A DNA stretch of 64,000 bases from Cryptomeria japonica (lineage: Eukaryota > Streptophyta > Pinopsida > Cupressales > Cupressaceae), in assembly GCF_030272615.1 (NCBI RefSeq), contig NC_081409.1, forward strand, positions 476,181,573 to 476,245,572, given 5' to 3'. A model generated the notes under the pieces. That model was not told the origin of the DNA. It saw nothing but the letters and a program-made list of their open reading frames with translations, and made no database searches. A program made the position numbers and the translations under genes. Below are positions 22,265 through 35,500 of the stretch, piece by piece. Position 1 is the first letter of the stretch; each line of letters begins with the position of its first letter.

Positions 22265-25200
22265 AAAAAAACAAGAACAACACGCAAAAACAAGTACAAT
22301 CTAAGAAACCTAAACTAAACCAGACAAAAATCTACCTGTTGGAACCCTAAAATTTTCAAATTTTAGAGTTCCAGATTCATGCCAAAAAGCAGATTTCTAT
22401 GTTCAATCATGTGTCACATCTGTAATCAAGCAAGTTCTTCCATTTCCAACTCTAAGAAACCAAGTTTGGTGCATGAACAAGGTGGTTGATTTCCAGGTAT
22501 GTATGTGGTTGCAAAGGCAAAATCATTCCAGGTACACCTTTTTGAATCATAATTTCTTCTCACCTAACCACTATTATGTCAATTTAATTGTTCATATGCA
22601 TTTTGTATACCATAAATATGTTCTATGCCAAATTGTAGATCATCTTGATAACAGTTCTTGTTTCTCTTGAGGCTAATCTATGTGCATTTTCTTAGAATGT
22701 ATAAATCACGAATTGAAAGGTCATATTCAAGCATTGATAGCTCTTTCCCATTAAACCCTTATGTCAAACTAATTATTTGTGCATAATATCTTCATCTTAA
22801 TGAAGCCTGATGCTGAATTTCAAAGTGTTGTGAATCTATTTGCTATTTTTCATTGGCTAAAACCAAATGGAGTTTTTTTTCAGAATTGTTGTTTGCAGGA
22901 TTACAATGTTGACCAAGTGCTCTCTTTGGATTTTAACATCTATTGGCCAGATAGATATTTTATCAGATGAAATAGTCCACATGATTCCCTATATGGAAAT
23001 AAAATTATTTTCCATGTTTCAGATCTTTGTTAGCTTGTTTCTCATATTTTTGAAGGCAGAAGTAAAGACAGTTTTCAGATGTTTGTCAGTGAAATTTTTA
23101 GGATAAAAAAGTTGTCAACTTTGGTGATTAAAATCTTCGTGCTCAAAAAAGATCTTGGAAAAACATTTGGTGAAAGTTTCTTTGGTATATGGGACTATGT
23201 GTCGTAATATTTCATAAGAATCGGAGAAGTTCTGACTTGCCTTTGTTTTCTGACTGATCTCAACATAAAAATGCGTCAGAATTTTTTTTTGAATTTGAAC
23301 AATTAGAGGACAACCCACTTAATATTTTGATGTCAAATGCTTCTATTTTAATTTTCACAAAGATCGGATCTCGTTTGATGTGTTATTTTAAAATTTATAT
23401 TGCCCGCGATTAGCTCTGGTAGGCCAGTTTACAAAACAAGTATCAAAATTTGGCGAGCTACTTGAAATTTGAAATAAAACTCATGTTTTATTTCAATTAT
23501 CACAACTTTTGGCAAATTTTTGTGGCATTTGGATACCTAGTTAGTCAGCAATGAAATTACTCCAAAATACTCCGAAGGAGAAATTAATTTTTTTTATTGC
23601 ATAGTTTGAAGCAGTTTTAAAAGGAGAAGTCTTCATTGCCATCGGGTATTGGTGTAGGATATAATGTGCTAATCCTGAGAAGGTATGCTACCCTGACGAG
23701 GTGAGGTTACAAAGGTAATATTGTTTTAATTTTTGACAAGGTTAAGTATATTAGTTTAATAGTTTACTTTTGTTTTAAATTAGAGGTAGAATGATTATCA
23801 AATATCATTTTTACTTTTTGATCTTAAAAGTAATTATTTCTCAAATGTTTTTTATTAAATATATTTACATTTTGAGAATTTATTTTAAGTGATTTTATTT
23901 CTTAGTTCATTTCTAAGAAAAATCACTTAATGATTTGGGAAATTACATTATAATCTTTTGCCCTAAAATAATGAACAAAAAGATAAATATATCTCTATTA
24001 GGGCAAAATTATTTTTTGCATAAGGGATCATATCATAAAGATTTTATTTTTCTAATTATCCATAATATAAATTTTTCATCAGTAAATTGATTATGCCATT
24101 TTGTGTGCAGAAAGATTATACTTATTTCCAACCGGGCAGTAAGTATTTCTCACTTGAGGTTTATTGTAATGATTTTCTATTATTTATTATTTTAAATCAT
24201 TATCTTGAAATGACATTATTACATTTAATCTTGCTATGTAAATAATATTCCAATTTTATTTATTTTTGTTATCTTTTAAAAATTGAAGAGGAAATATTTT
24301 GCTAATAGGATGAAAGATATTTATTTCGAAAGTGCTTTAAGTAAAATCATGGATAACATTGGATTCTAGTATTATAATTTTACTTTTATCCTCTTGTAAA
24401 TATTTTTACCTTTAATCAATAAATTTAATATTTTAGGGTAAATTATATTTATTGAAATGAATAAATATCTAATTATGTTTTTTATTGTGCAGAAAGTTTT
24501 CGTAATTTCTTCCATGGGATAGGAAGTATTCCTTACCCTAAGAACTTCATATAATCAATATCATACAGAGGCATAATGATTTTTATTTTTTGCAATAACA
24601 CTTTGATAAGGATTAAAATATTATTTTATTTCTTGCCTTTGAAAAGTTATAATTGTAATATTTTTTATCAAAAGGGAAAACTGTATGTGGTATATGATGA
24701 CCTAAATAGGTTTTGATATATTATTATGTCATCTTATATTCCCTTAATGTTCTTTTCACCCTAGGTAAATAAATTGAACATATTCATTAGGGAAAATTAT
24801 TTACATCATATAGTTAATGATTTGATTGATTTTTGCAAGTATATATTCTATTGGAATTGCCCTAAAAGGGTGAAAATGTGTTCTTATCACATGGTTGGAA
24901 TATTGATTCACGAATGTCATTTCCAAAAGGGAAGTATATTCTTATCATATCACACTACCTTATGTTATTATTTGAATGCACATCAAGATAAAACTTATAT
25001 ATGTTATTTACCCTAAATAACTACTTTGAATATATATATTAGGGTAAAGTGTTATTTTACATAAATGGATGTTATGTTTACAAAATTATTTTCTTAAAAT
25101 GTAAATACTTTGGTTTTATTGAATTATTTTAAACAAGTATTTATATAAAGATTATTGACTTTTCAAACTAAAATTTAAGGTGGAATATGTTTAATTTTCA

Positions 25201-25783
25201 AATCAAGGAATTTGATTGGCTTATGTTGTGTGCAGGAGATATTGAGAAGATGGTGAATATTTGCCGAAGAATTTTATCAAGGCAGAGAATAAAAGACACA
25301 TTATTAAAGCATCATTTAGTACTTTTTAGTGTTCTCATTTGTAATTATTTATTAAACTAGAGGGTGTGTCCTTTGGAATGCAACTGTTTGTAACTCCCTT
25401 CTGTGTATGAAAGGGTGTGTCCTTTCATATATGTCTTTTGATTCACATACTAATAGGGAGTCATTTTTGTATGTAATGGGAGGGAAATACTACTGGGGAA
25501 GGACTGCAAGTTATATGTATTAGGGAAGTCTATAGGAAGGAGAAGTATCTTTTTGTGCAAACAGATTGTAATGGAGTATCTTCAAGTGCAGCTTATTTAT
25601 ACAAGGTTCGTTCTTTCTTTTCTAAATATTGTGAATAATTTTGTGTTGATGAGCTATCTTTGTCCTCTTCATAAATCTGTCATTTGATTTTCTATAATGT
25701 GCCATCACATGTTGTTAAATTAAACGCGAGATTGGGTTTTCATTGTTTGTGTAACACATACTGAAACCTTCAAAATTGATGAT
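22265..25783. other. Low-coding AT-rich region with exon-like islands
   Basis: No long frame is convincing. Several short islands look spliced on the plus strand: TTGTTTGCAG|GATTAC near 22898, TGTGTGCAG|AAAGATT...GTAAGTATT at about 24108-24150, TTGTGCAG|AAAGTTTTCG at about 24485-24530, and TTGTGTGCAG|GAGATATTG near 25236. The second and third resemble each other over about 50 bases. This could be a decayed intron-rich gene, a non-coding transcript, or chance in AT-rich DNA. Confidence 0.3.
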
Positions 25784-25788
25784 TAATA

Positions 25789-27243
25789 TGATGAATAATG
25801 ATGAACAACAAATACCCTAACTGGTACTGAGAGGGAGAGGTGAATCAGTACAGACAAAAACTTCTCAATACTTTATCATATTAAAACAATCCTGACTAGT
25901 TGTCTTCATCACTGAACTTAACCATGGGTATACCGGTTAAACACAGAAATGCTTCAGACAACTAAATCGGTAAAACTGAATACTTCAAATATCATTCAAC
26001 ACTTGACAACTACTTCACCAATATACATATGAATGTGTTGTATCAGTAATATCATAACCATTAGCTCTGCATGCATATTTACCTAAACAAAGAATACTCA
26101 ACCATCACATGAAAAATGCACATATTTTTCATGTGGAAACCCAAATGGGAAAAACTACGGAGGGGATGAATACCCACAAGCTTGTTTTTGAACCCTTTTG
26201 AAGCTCGCTCTGTTAGGAGCCTAGTTCAGTTAAAGACTTTACAATAAGGTTCTGTTAGGAACCTATCCTGTTAAAGATCGCTCGGTTAAGGGATGGCTAT
26301 AAACCCTATTAAAGGTTGAAACCCTGTTAAAGGTTACCTTGCTAGAGGATTTGAAGAACTCAATGAACTTGAGTCACCTGGTTAGAGGTTTTACAATAAG
26401 TTTGTTAAAGTTACCCGGTCAAGGGAATTTCCTTCTATTGAAATGGTTAGAAGACAACAGGTAAAGCTCTAATCTGATAAAAACACTATATGCTAAGGTA
26501 GATCCTTTTTAGTTCCTCTACTGTGCAATCACACTCTGCAGTTTTCACTCACCTACTCTGCAATCACACTTTGTAGTTTTCCACTCATTGGTCTAGCAAG
26601 TATCTCATTACTCGGATACACACACAACATTTGCTAACACTTACAATAACAAACATCATCGACCTTATAGACAACAATTAGGTCAGTAGCATAGACCCTA
26701 AACCCTAAAAATTTTAGGTTTACAATTACAAGTGGTCCAATCTTGACCATACAAACACATTACATAGAATAAAACAATCTCAAACAGATCACAAGTCATT
26801 CTGCATTGTCCATTCTTCACCGTACATAGAAATCAGTAACCCATCATGCTTTTTTCTCATACCACTAAGAAGAATGTTCATTCCCGAGGTAGACATTTAA
26901 TGTAATCGATCTTCACATGCAAGATCCTCAAGGAAATCCTTCACGTGCACAAAAATGACATGGCATCTCAATCTCATCCTTATCTCTTAGCTAACTCATC
27001 ACAGAATGTCACCGATTGCATCGCACAAGCTAGATTGCCAAACTGGAAACCCTAGAGTTGAGACTACAAACTAGTAGTCACACTTAGTGAAACCATGACA
27101 CCGGTTCACTTCATCTCTTCATACCGGTTCTCCAACTTGAACATCAATAACAACTTCTTCCAATCTTCATACCAATTCTCCTATACTTATTGACATCAAT
27201 GACAACATACATTATCATCATATCGGTTCCTCATATGTCAACA
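25789..27243 (-). repeat. 3' LTR of copia-B
   Basis: On the minus strand it starts TGTTGACATATGAGG right after the purine tract and ends ...TTATTCATCA. It contains a telo-box-like ACCCTAAACCCTAAA near 26694 and the shared copia module at 26129-26179. It is intact and serves as reference for the broken right copy. Confidence 0.92.
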
Positions 27244-27405
27244 ATCTCCCCCTTTGGCATTGATGGCAATACTCAGTGTAGAATTGTAACTAAAAACATC
27301 ATAGACCAGTACAATTAAAATATCTTCATCATCAGATATCTTCTCCCATGTCATACATTAGATATCTTCTCCCATATCATACATCAGATATCTTCTCCCC
27401 CTTTG
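27244..27405 (-). other. Polypurine tracts of copia-B
   Basis: CCAAAGGGGGAGAT (minus strand, 27244-27257) abuts the LTR start. A second CAAAGGGGGAGA lies at 27394-27405, about 150 bases upstream. Confidence 0.7.
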
Positions 27406-27539
27406 ACAACAATGCCAAAGTGGAGGCACAAGCTTCCAATCTCCACTTATGTTTCTCCCCCTAAGGAGTAGCATCCTTCAACACATCAATCCTGAAATAT
27501 TTGTCACTATAATACCTGACTGATGTGGAGCACACATCT

Positions 27540-29160
27540 TTAGTTTACTTCATGAAGGGGTAGAACCCCTAATTCACCTCTCAAATAGGTAAATGTAGTC
27601 TTCGATAAGGGCTTAGTGAATATGTCTGCTAGTTGCTCCTTACTGGAAACATGTTGTAATAAAACCTCTCTATTTTGAACCTTTTCTCTCAAGAAATGAT
27701 ACTTGAGCTCAATGTGCTTATTTCTAGCATGCAATACCGGATTTTTGGAAATATTGATTGCACTAGTATTATCACAGAAAATACTCACTGGTTCAGATAT
27801 AGGCACTTTGAAACCATCCAATACATGTTTCATCCAGATTGCTTGAGTGTAATTCATAAATGCTGCCACATATTCTCCTTTAGCTGTATATTGAGAAGTA
27901 CAGCTCTGCTTCTTACTCATCCATGAGACTAGTCTTCCACCAAGAAAGAACGCTCCACCAGTTGTGCTCTTTCGGTCATCCACATTACCTCCCCAATCTA
28001 CATCGGTAAATACTTTGAGATTAAAATCGCCATTGTATGGATACCACAATCCATAATCAACTGTCCCTTTCAAGTATCTAAGAATCCTCTTGACTGCTAC
28101 CAAGTGGGATTCTCTTGGACTTTTCTGAAAATGAGCTACTATGCCCACTACATGGGCAATATCTCATTTGTTGTGTACCACATAGTGCAGCTTACCGATC
28201 ATTGACGGGTACTCCTTCTCATTTACTAATGCTCAATCATCTTCCTTAGTCAATTTACAGCCAGTCACCATAGATGTACCAACCGGTTTTCTCTCCTCCA
28301 TGCCAAAGGTCTTCAATACCTCTTTGACATATGTAGATTGGGTAATAAAGATAGCCTCTTTCATTTGTTGAATCTGTAGACCAATGAAGAAATTTATCTC
28401 TCTAATCAGAGACATCTCAAACTCTTTCTTCATTTCATCTGCAAATGCATGACTCATTTCATCATCTCCTCCAAAGATTATGTCATCTACAAACACTTCA
28501 CAGATCAGAAGTTGATCACCTTCAGATTTTAGGTAAATATTTCTATCCTCACTTGTTCTTTGAAATCCTATCTTCACAAGATGAGAGTGTAATTGTTCAT
28601 ACCATGCCCTAGGTGCTTGTTTCAATCCATACAGGTCCTTGTGTAACCTACAAACCATGTTACTATCTTCTGATAAGGCAAACCCATCTAGTTGCTCAAT
28701 ATACACTTCCTCTTCTAGGATTCCATTTAAGAATGCAAACTTCACATCCATCCAGTATACCTTGAATCCCTTAAATGCTACAAATGCAAGTATCATTCAA
28801 ACACCTTCTAATCTAGCCACTAGGGAAAAGGTTTCTCCATAGTCTTCTCCTTCTTCCTGAGCATATCCCTTGCATACAAATCTTGCCTTGTTCCTTACAA
28901 CTGTGCCTTCTTCATTTAGCTTATTCCTGAAGACCCATTTGGTACCTATGACATTCTTGTGTTCTAGTTTGGGTACCAAAGACCATGTTGCATTCTTTTC
29001 TATCTAGTCTAGCTCCTCTTCCATTGCCTTAATCTAGTCCTCATTTGTAAGTGCTTCTCTAGAATTCTTAGGCTCAAATTCATAAATCATGCAAGAGTTT
29101 TCTTTCACCTTTCTTCTTGTGAGCATCTCTACATCTTTATATGATGTAGTTTCACATATC
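27540..29160 (-). pseudogene. Reverse transcriptase and RNase H of copia-B
   Basis: RT begins near VIGTKWVFRNKLNEEG (about 28950) and continues through YWMDVKFAFLNGILEEEVYIEQ, QAPRAWYEQL and the catalytic VFVDDIIFGGDDE; FVDD instead of YVDD is also present in copia-A. RNase H follows with FTDVDWGGNVDDRKSTTGGAFFLGG, then the IFCDNTSAINISKNPVLHARNKHIE and QLADIFTKPL blocks that are diagnostic of copia pol C-termini. The frame ends at 27540. Stops occur at about 28800 and 28230. These domains would synthesise the cDNA. Confidence 0.88.
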
Positions 29161-30282
29161 TAGGAATGACTCTAGTTGTTTCTGCTTGCTTTTCCTCTTC
29201 TTCTTCTTCTCCATCTTATTCTTCACTTACTGCAGCTTCTACCAATATAGGAACACTGAGGTCTTTACTTGTTTCTTTCTTAACCGGTTCCTAGAAGGCT
29301 ATACCCGGTTCATCTTCCACTTGCTTGTTGCAGGTTTCCTCAAGCTCCTCAAGGGATTCATCAACCCCCTCATTGGTACTCTAAACAAAATTTTGTGTCC
29401 TATTGTTGTAGCACTTGAGAGCTTTGCTCTTAGTGGAATATCCTAGAAATATTCCTTCATCACATTTAGCATCAAACTTGCTCATATGCTCACCTCTCTT
29501 GATGTAACACTTACTGCTAAATACTTTAAAATAACTCACAGTGGGAGTCTTCCTGGTCCAATACTCATAAGGGGTTTTATCTTTACCTTTCTTGATTAGT
29601 ACCTAGTTCATAGTATAGACTGCAGTGCTCACTGCTTCTCTCCAAAAAGTGTGAGCAACCTTTCCTTGGATTAGCATTGTTCTAGCCGCTTCAAGTATAG
29701 TCATGTTATTCCTTTTTGCTATGTCATTCTATTGTGGTGTCCTTGGGGCAAACAACTACCTCTTGATACCATTCTCTTTGTAGTACTTGTTGAATTCATT
29801 AGAAGTGAATTCACCTCCTTGATCAGTTCTTAGGCATTTTATCATTTGACCACTTTCCTTCTCTACTAATGCTCTAATGGCTTTGAACTTTCCAAATGCC
29901 TTAGAATTGTCTTACAAGAATGTGACCACATCATTCTTGAGCAATCATCAGTAAGAATAATGAAGTACCTATCTCCTTGAATACTTCTAGTTTTCATTGG
30001 ACCACATAGATTAGTATGCACAAGATCAAGTAATTTCTCTGCTGAAAAAGACTTACCTTTGAAAGTTGAGGAAGACATCTTCCCAAGTTGACATTCTCTG
30101 CACAAAAAGTTCTCTGGTTTGTTCAACAAAGGCAATCCTCTTAATGCCTTGATCTTACTTGCCTTTACAGTATTATCAAAGTTCATATGACAAAGTCTCC
30201 TATGCCATATTCAACTGTCATCAAACTTTGCCATTAGACATCGACTAATATTGGCATTCAACTGAAACAAGTTACCTCTGGT
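29161..30282 (-). pseudogene. Integrase and pre-integrase domain of copia-B
   Basis: The zinc-binding pre-integrase part reads MNFDNTVKASKIKALRGLPL then ENFLCRECQLGKMSSS (30186-30060). The core has HTNLCGPMKTRS where HTDLCGP is expected, so the first catalytic Asp is Asn. DDCSRMMW follows. The second Asp block is TDQGGEFTSNEF, and the third reads AKRNNMTI in place of ERKNRTI, so the catalytic Glu is Lys. A frameshift and a stop add to this. The C-terminal part (GYSTKSKALKCYN, near 29440) is still recognisable. The enzyme would be inactive. Confidence 0.83.
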
Positions 30283-30850
30283 CTACTTACCGATGCCAAT
30301 AAGTTCACCACTCTCTCCAATTATATTGCAGACTCCACCTTTGAACTCCAGAATGAGTCCTTTATCATTTAGCTGAGCAACACTCAAAAGGTTGTTCTTA
30401 AGACCTTCTACCCAATAGACATCATCCTCACTTCTCTTTCCATTCAATGAGATGGATCCTTTACCTTTTACCAAGCATGGTGCATCATTGCCAAATCTGA
30501 CACCTCCATCATATTCTTCTAGAGATAGAAACTTTCTCCGATCACCAATCATGTGGTGAGAACAACTACTATCAATAATCCACTCATTAGAGTTGTCAAT
30601 GCGAGAGACAAGTTCTTTCTTGTCAGATACTTCTTCCTTTACAGCTACAAATACTATGTCTTCATTCTCTTCATCCTCAGATTCTTCATCAGTAACACCT
30701 TCATCAATTGCAACAAGACAATTTATTTTATTTCCTCCTTTATACTTTCTAAACCTCTCCAGTTTATCTTTATTGTCATTGTTAGGATAGTTAACAGCTA
30801 TATGTCCTATCTTATTACAAGAAAAAACATTTTAAAGGAAGCTTACCTCT
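30283..30850 (-). pseudogene. Protease and zinc-knuckle region of copia-B
   Basis: The protease active-site segment reads EWIIDSSCSHHM (about 30590-30550), with Ser replacing Gly of the usual DSGCSHHM. It is followed by GKGSISLNGKRSEDDVYWVEGLKNNLLSVAQLNDKG, the typical stretch leading to pre-integrase. An acidic linker and a degraded knuckle (CFFC-like then KIGHIA, frameshifted) lie at about 30820-30780. The protease would mature Gag-Pol. Confidence 0.82.
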
Positions 30851-31084
30851 GTATTTTCCAGTGCCTTTTGGAAGTCTCTTGGCAAAAAGAGCTTCAAACT
30901 CCATCAGAATCTCTTCATCATCCATACCTCTACTTTGCATGGATTCATAATTGGTATTACTTCTTTTTCTTTTCTAGTTGGTGCAACAGATGCTCTAAAA
31001 GCTGACTCTGTCTTCTGAACACTGCCATCATAGCTATTCAACTCATATGCTGTCAATTTTGCAATGATAGTCTAAGGATACCTT

Positions 31085-31615
31085 GGTTTTGTTGATAGAC
31101 CTTAGTTACTGAATAGCAGCAACTCTGATTGCATAGACCGGTAACAATGATCTCAAAACTTTACTAACAATGGTGGTATCATCAATTGTTCCACCAATGC
31201 TCTTGATATCTCTAACCACAGTCTTGATCCTTATGCCATATTGTTGAATGGTCTCCCCTTCAACCATCCTCATGTCCTCACATTTTCCTCTAAGGCTCTC
31301 TTCCTTAGCCTGCTTAGCATGCACATCACCACCATTAATGGTTTCCAGTGTGTCCCATACATCCTTAGGAGTGTCCTTATCTTGTACAATAATGAACTCA
31401 ATATCGGATAGACTACTAATAAAGGCTTCCATGACTTGCCCATTTTATTGAATCTCTCTTTTCTAATCATCGGTTAGAGTGCTAGTGGGGATTACATAGG
31501 CATTCTCAACATAGCTCCAATGTTGAGCACCCAAACTCTTGATATAGATCTTCATTTTGTCCTTCCATATTTTGAAGTTATCTCTATTGAACTTAGGACC
31601 TTCCCTCTTCATCAT
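31085..31615 (-). pseudogene. Gag (UBN2-like) of copia-B
   Basis: The likely ATG is at 31615, 58 bases inside the primer site. The sequence runs MMKREGPKFNRDNFKIWKDK, then, after stops near 31470-31445, VWDTLETINGGDVHAKQAKE, RGKCEDMRMVEGETIQQYGI and VLRSLLPVYAIRV. This order is typical of copia Gag of the UBN2 type. Material at 30850-31085 is the degraded Gag C-terminus, with no motif I can name. Confidence 0.82.
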
Positions 31616-31672
31616 TAAAGCAATATCTTTTACCTCAAGTAGTTAAGCTTATATCACCGAGGACCTGGAGTT

Positions 31673-31684
31673 GCTCTAATACCA
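31673..31684 (-). other. Primer-binding site of copia-B
   Basis: On the minus strand TGGTATTAGAGC lies two bases inside the 5' LTR. It differs by one base from TGGTATCAGAGC, the complement of plant initiator tRNA-Met. Confidence 0.85.
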
Positions 31685-31686
31685 AT

Positions 31687-32555
31687 TGATGAATAATGAT
31701 GAACAACAAATACCCTAATTGGTACTTAGAGGGGGGGGGCTGAATCAGTATAGACAAAAACTTCTCAATACTTTATCATATTAAAATAGTCCCAATTGAT
31801 TGTCTTCATCACTGAACTTAACCATGGGTATATTGATTAAAAAACAAAAATTCTTCAGACAACTAAACCGGTAAAACTAAGTACTTCAAATATCACTCAG
31901 CACTTGACAACTACTTCACCAATATACATATGCATGTGTTGTATCAGTAATACCATAACCATTAGCTCTGCATGCATATTCACCTAAACAAAGAATACTC
32001 AATCATCACATGAAAAATGCACAACTCATGACACATGGATTTTTCACGTGGAAACCTAAATGGGAAAAACCACGGTGGGGATATATACTCACAAGCTTGT
32101 TTTTGAACTCTTTTGAAGATCACTCTATTAGGAGTGTAGTTCGGTTAAAGACATTACAATAAGGTTTTGTTATGAACCGGTCCTATTAAAGATGATCCGG
32201 TTAAGGGATGGCTATAAACCCTGTTAAAGGTTACCTTGATAGAGGATTTGAAGAACTCAATGAACTTGAGTCACCTAGTTAGAGGTTTTACAATAAGCAT
32301 GTTAAAGCTACCTGATCAAGGGATTTTCCTTCTGTTGAAATGGTTAGAAGACAATAGGTAAAGTTGTGATCTGATAACAACACTATATGCTAAAGTAGAT
32401 CCTTTTTCAGTTCCTCTACTCTGCAATCACACTCTACAGTTTTCCACTCACTGGTTTGGCAAGTATCTCATTACTCAAATACACACACAACATTTACCAA
32501 CACTTACAATAACAAACATCATCGACCTTATAGAAAACAGTTAGGTCGGTAGCAT
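31687..32555 (-). repeat. 5' LTR of copia-B, first part
   Basis: It aligns with about 25789-26686 of the left LTR, then stops abruptly after GGTAGCAT where the LINE block begins. About 270 bases of LTR (left-copy 26688-26956) are missing. The LTR resumes at 36687. Confidence 0.88.
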
Positions 32556-35500
32556 TACTGAATGGCAGAACTCTGAAGTGGAGGGTAAGGCTCTTTTTAG
32601 AATTGCTAAAAAGCTCAACATCATAAAAGCCAAAATTAAAACCTGGAACAAAGAGATTTTTGGGGACATATTCAAGAACAAAACTCAAGTCAAAGCTGAA
32701 TTAAAGTATGTTCAGGATAGAATCCAAGAGGTGGGGTTGACCGAAGATCTTAGGATGGCTGAAAATGATCTGTTATCTAAATACCACTTCATCATTTCTA
32801 ATGAAGAGACTTTCTGGAGACAAAGATCTAGAGCTTTGTTCTTGAAGGAAGGTGATAAAAACACCCGCTTCTTTCACTTAACCGCCCTTAAGCATAGGGC
32901 AACCAATAGAATATCTAGACTAACTTACAATAAAGGCGTCCTAATAGAGGATTGTGACATCAGGAAGGAAGCTCTCGAGCATTTCAGTACCTTGTTGGGT
33001 GAAGTGGACAACCTGGATTATAGTAAGCAAAATACCCTCTTACAGGCTATCCCTTCTATCATGTCCGAAGCTGACAATCGCCTCTTATCCCGTACTCCTA
33101 CTAATCCTAAAATCAGAAAGGCGGTGTTTTCTTTTCAGGGTGATAAATCCCCTGGCCCGGACGGCTTCCCCATGTTTTTCTTCCAAAAATTCTGGCACAT
33201 TGTGGAGGCTGACATTTGCAATGGTGTTAAGGAATTCTTTGGCTCCAGAAGACTTCTTAAGGAACTGAACACCACTTTCATTGTCCTTATCCAAAAGATC
33301 CCCGAAGCTGATTCTCTTAACAAGTTTAGACCCATGAGCTTGTGTAACTCTGTCTACAAGATCCTTTCCAAGGTTTTGACTTCCAGGTTGCTAGATGTTC
33401 TCCCAAGGATTATCTCTATCCAACAAAATGGATTTGTCCCCAGAAGATAGATTTTGGACTCTATTATCTCTGTTCATGAAAATATCCACTCCCTGAAAAT
33501 GGCGAGTAAACAGGGATTCTTCTTTAAGTTAGACATGGCTAAAGCTTTTGATAGAGTGAATTGGCAGTTTCTCCTCAGGATCATGAAATCATTTGGTTTT
33601 GGCAACAAAGTTATCCAGCTCTGTTCTCAACTCATGGAAACTTCCTCCTCTGCTATTATTGTTAATGGCTCCCCTTCTAGTTTCTTCAAAAGATCCAGAG
33701 GTCTCAGATAGGGAGATCCCATCTCCCCTATCCTGTTTACCATTCTTGCTGAATGCCTGGGTAGATTCATCCTTAAAAATGTGGAAGAAGGCAATCTTAA
33801 GGGTCTGAAACCTTCTTCATCCAATGCTATTTTCTCTCATGAACAATTCGTTGATGACTCTATCACCATGGGGGAAGCCACCATCTTGGAAGCCAAAAAC
33901 ATGAAAATCATTCTGAATACCTATGAATCTGCCTCTGGTCAAAAAATCAACTAGGATAAAAGATCTCTATTTTTCATCAACACCCTAGACCAAAGGCAAA
34001 TTAGGATTGGTAGGATTCTTGGTTGTAACATATCTGAGTTTCCTTCTTCCTATTTGGGGCTTCCTCTTTGTCTCAAGCCTGAGGATTCCTTTTGGAATAA
34101 GTTAATTGACAGACTCAACCTGAAACTCGCTGGCTGGAAAGGGGTTGTTCTTAGTCAAGCTGGTAAAGTCACTTTGCTCAAAGCCACTCTCCAAAATCTC
34201 CCTATGTATGCTCTTAGCTTGTTCAAAATCCCCTCAAAGTTTGTAGAAGCTATTGAAAGAATCCAAAAAAAGTTCCTTTGGTCAGGTGTGGAAGTTAAAA
34301 ATAGAATCCCCCTTATAGCCTGGAATAACATTTGTTCCCCTAAGGCCTCAAGTGGGCTAGGCTTAAGGGACATTAGTTCTATGAATAAAGCTTTATTAGC
34401 CAAGCAAATTTGGAGATTCAAAGGGGAGGAAGAGAATGGAACTCTATTTGGAAAAACAAATATCTCTATATGCAACCTTCTGAGGAAGAATTCTTTGACA
34501 ACTCTTTCTCTGTTGATGGATCTGCCATTTGGAATGCAGTGCAATCTGCTAAAGGTTGGGCAGCTGTTGGCAAAACCTGGAACCTTGGGGATGGGAGGAA
34601 AATAAGATTTTGGGAAGATAGATGGATCCTGGATAAGCCTCTGGAGGAAATCCCTATCCTCAAAGATCGGAAAGACAGTTTCAAATGCAGGTATGGTGAA
34701 ATGGTAAGAGATTACTAGATAAATGGGGTCTGGATTGACTTTAGCCAGCAGTGCCTGGATCTCAAGTTCCTTCAGATTGCTCTTTCTGCTAAAATCCCTA
34801 GAGACAACAAAGATGACATTCTGATATGGGGGAAAACTCTGGATGGGAAATACTCTGTTTCCTCTATTGTGGCTATTCATAATGTCCTGGTGGAAGCTAC
34901 TCCCATCTGGGCTAAAGTTTGGAATAAGAACTTAGTTCCCAAAGTCAACATCTTCTTTTGGATTTTCATCCAAAATAAGATATTAACCCTGGATAATCTT
35001 CATAAAAGAGGTATTATTTTTCCTAACATGTGTTCTCTTTGTTACAGGGAAGAAGAGATAGCTTGCCATATTCTCAATCAATGCTCCTTTAGCCAGGACA
35101 TCTGGAAAATCATCCTGTTCAGGTGGAACCTGAGCTGGGTCTTCCCGAACTCTCTTGGTGACACTTAGCTTCAATGGCATTGTCCTAACTCTAATCCTAA
35201 AATTGTGGAGACCTAGAGACTTACTCTGCCGATTGTTATCTGGAATATATGGAAAGAGCGCAACAACAAGATTTTCAGAGATAAAAGGGCTATTCCTATA
35301 GTGGTTGCAGACAAAATCTTTAGGAGTATTTTTGAATGCCTCTATGGTACTGATCAGGGACTTGCTGCTAAAGATGATTTCAAAGATAGATGGAATCTTT
35401 CTACTACCACTACTAGCAAGGAGAAAGGTAGAGAAGGTCTTGTCTGGTGTTTCAGCCCACAGGGATGGATTAAGGCTAACTTCGATGGGGCTTCTAAAGG

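Noticed and set aside
30553-31005. 150-codon plus-strand open frame
   Set aside because: It is antisense to the copia-B protease and gag region and shows no motif of its own.
34155-34880. 241-codon minus-strand open frame
   Set aside because: It is antisense to the LINE RT and thumb region, with no known motif.
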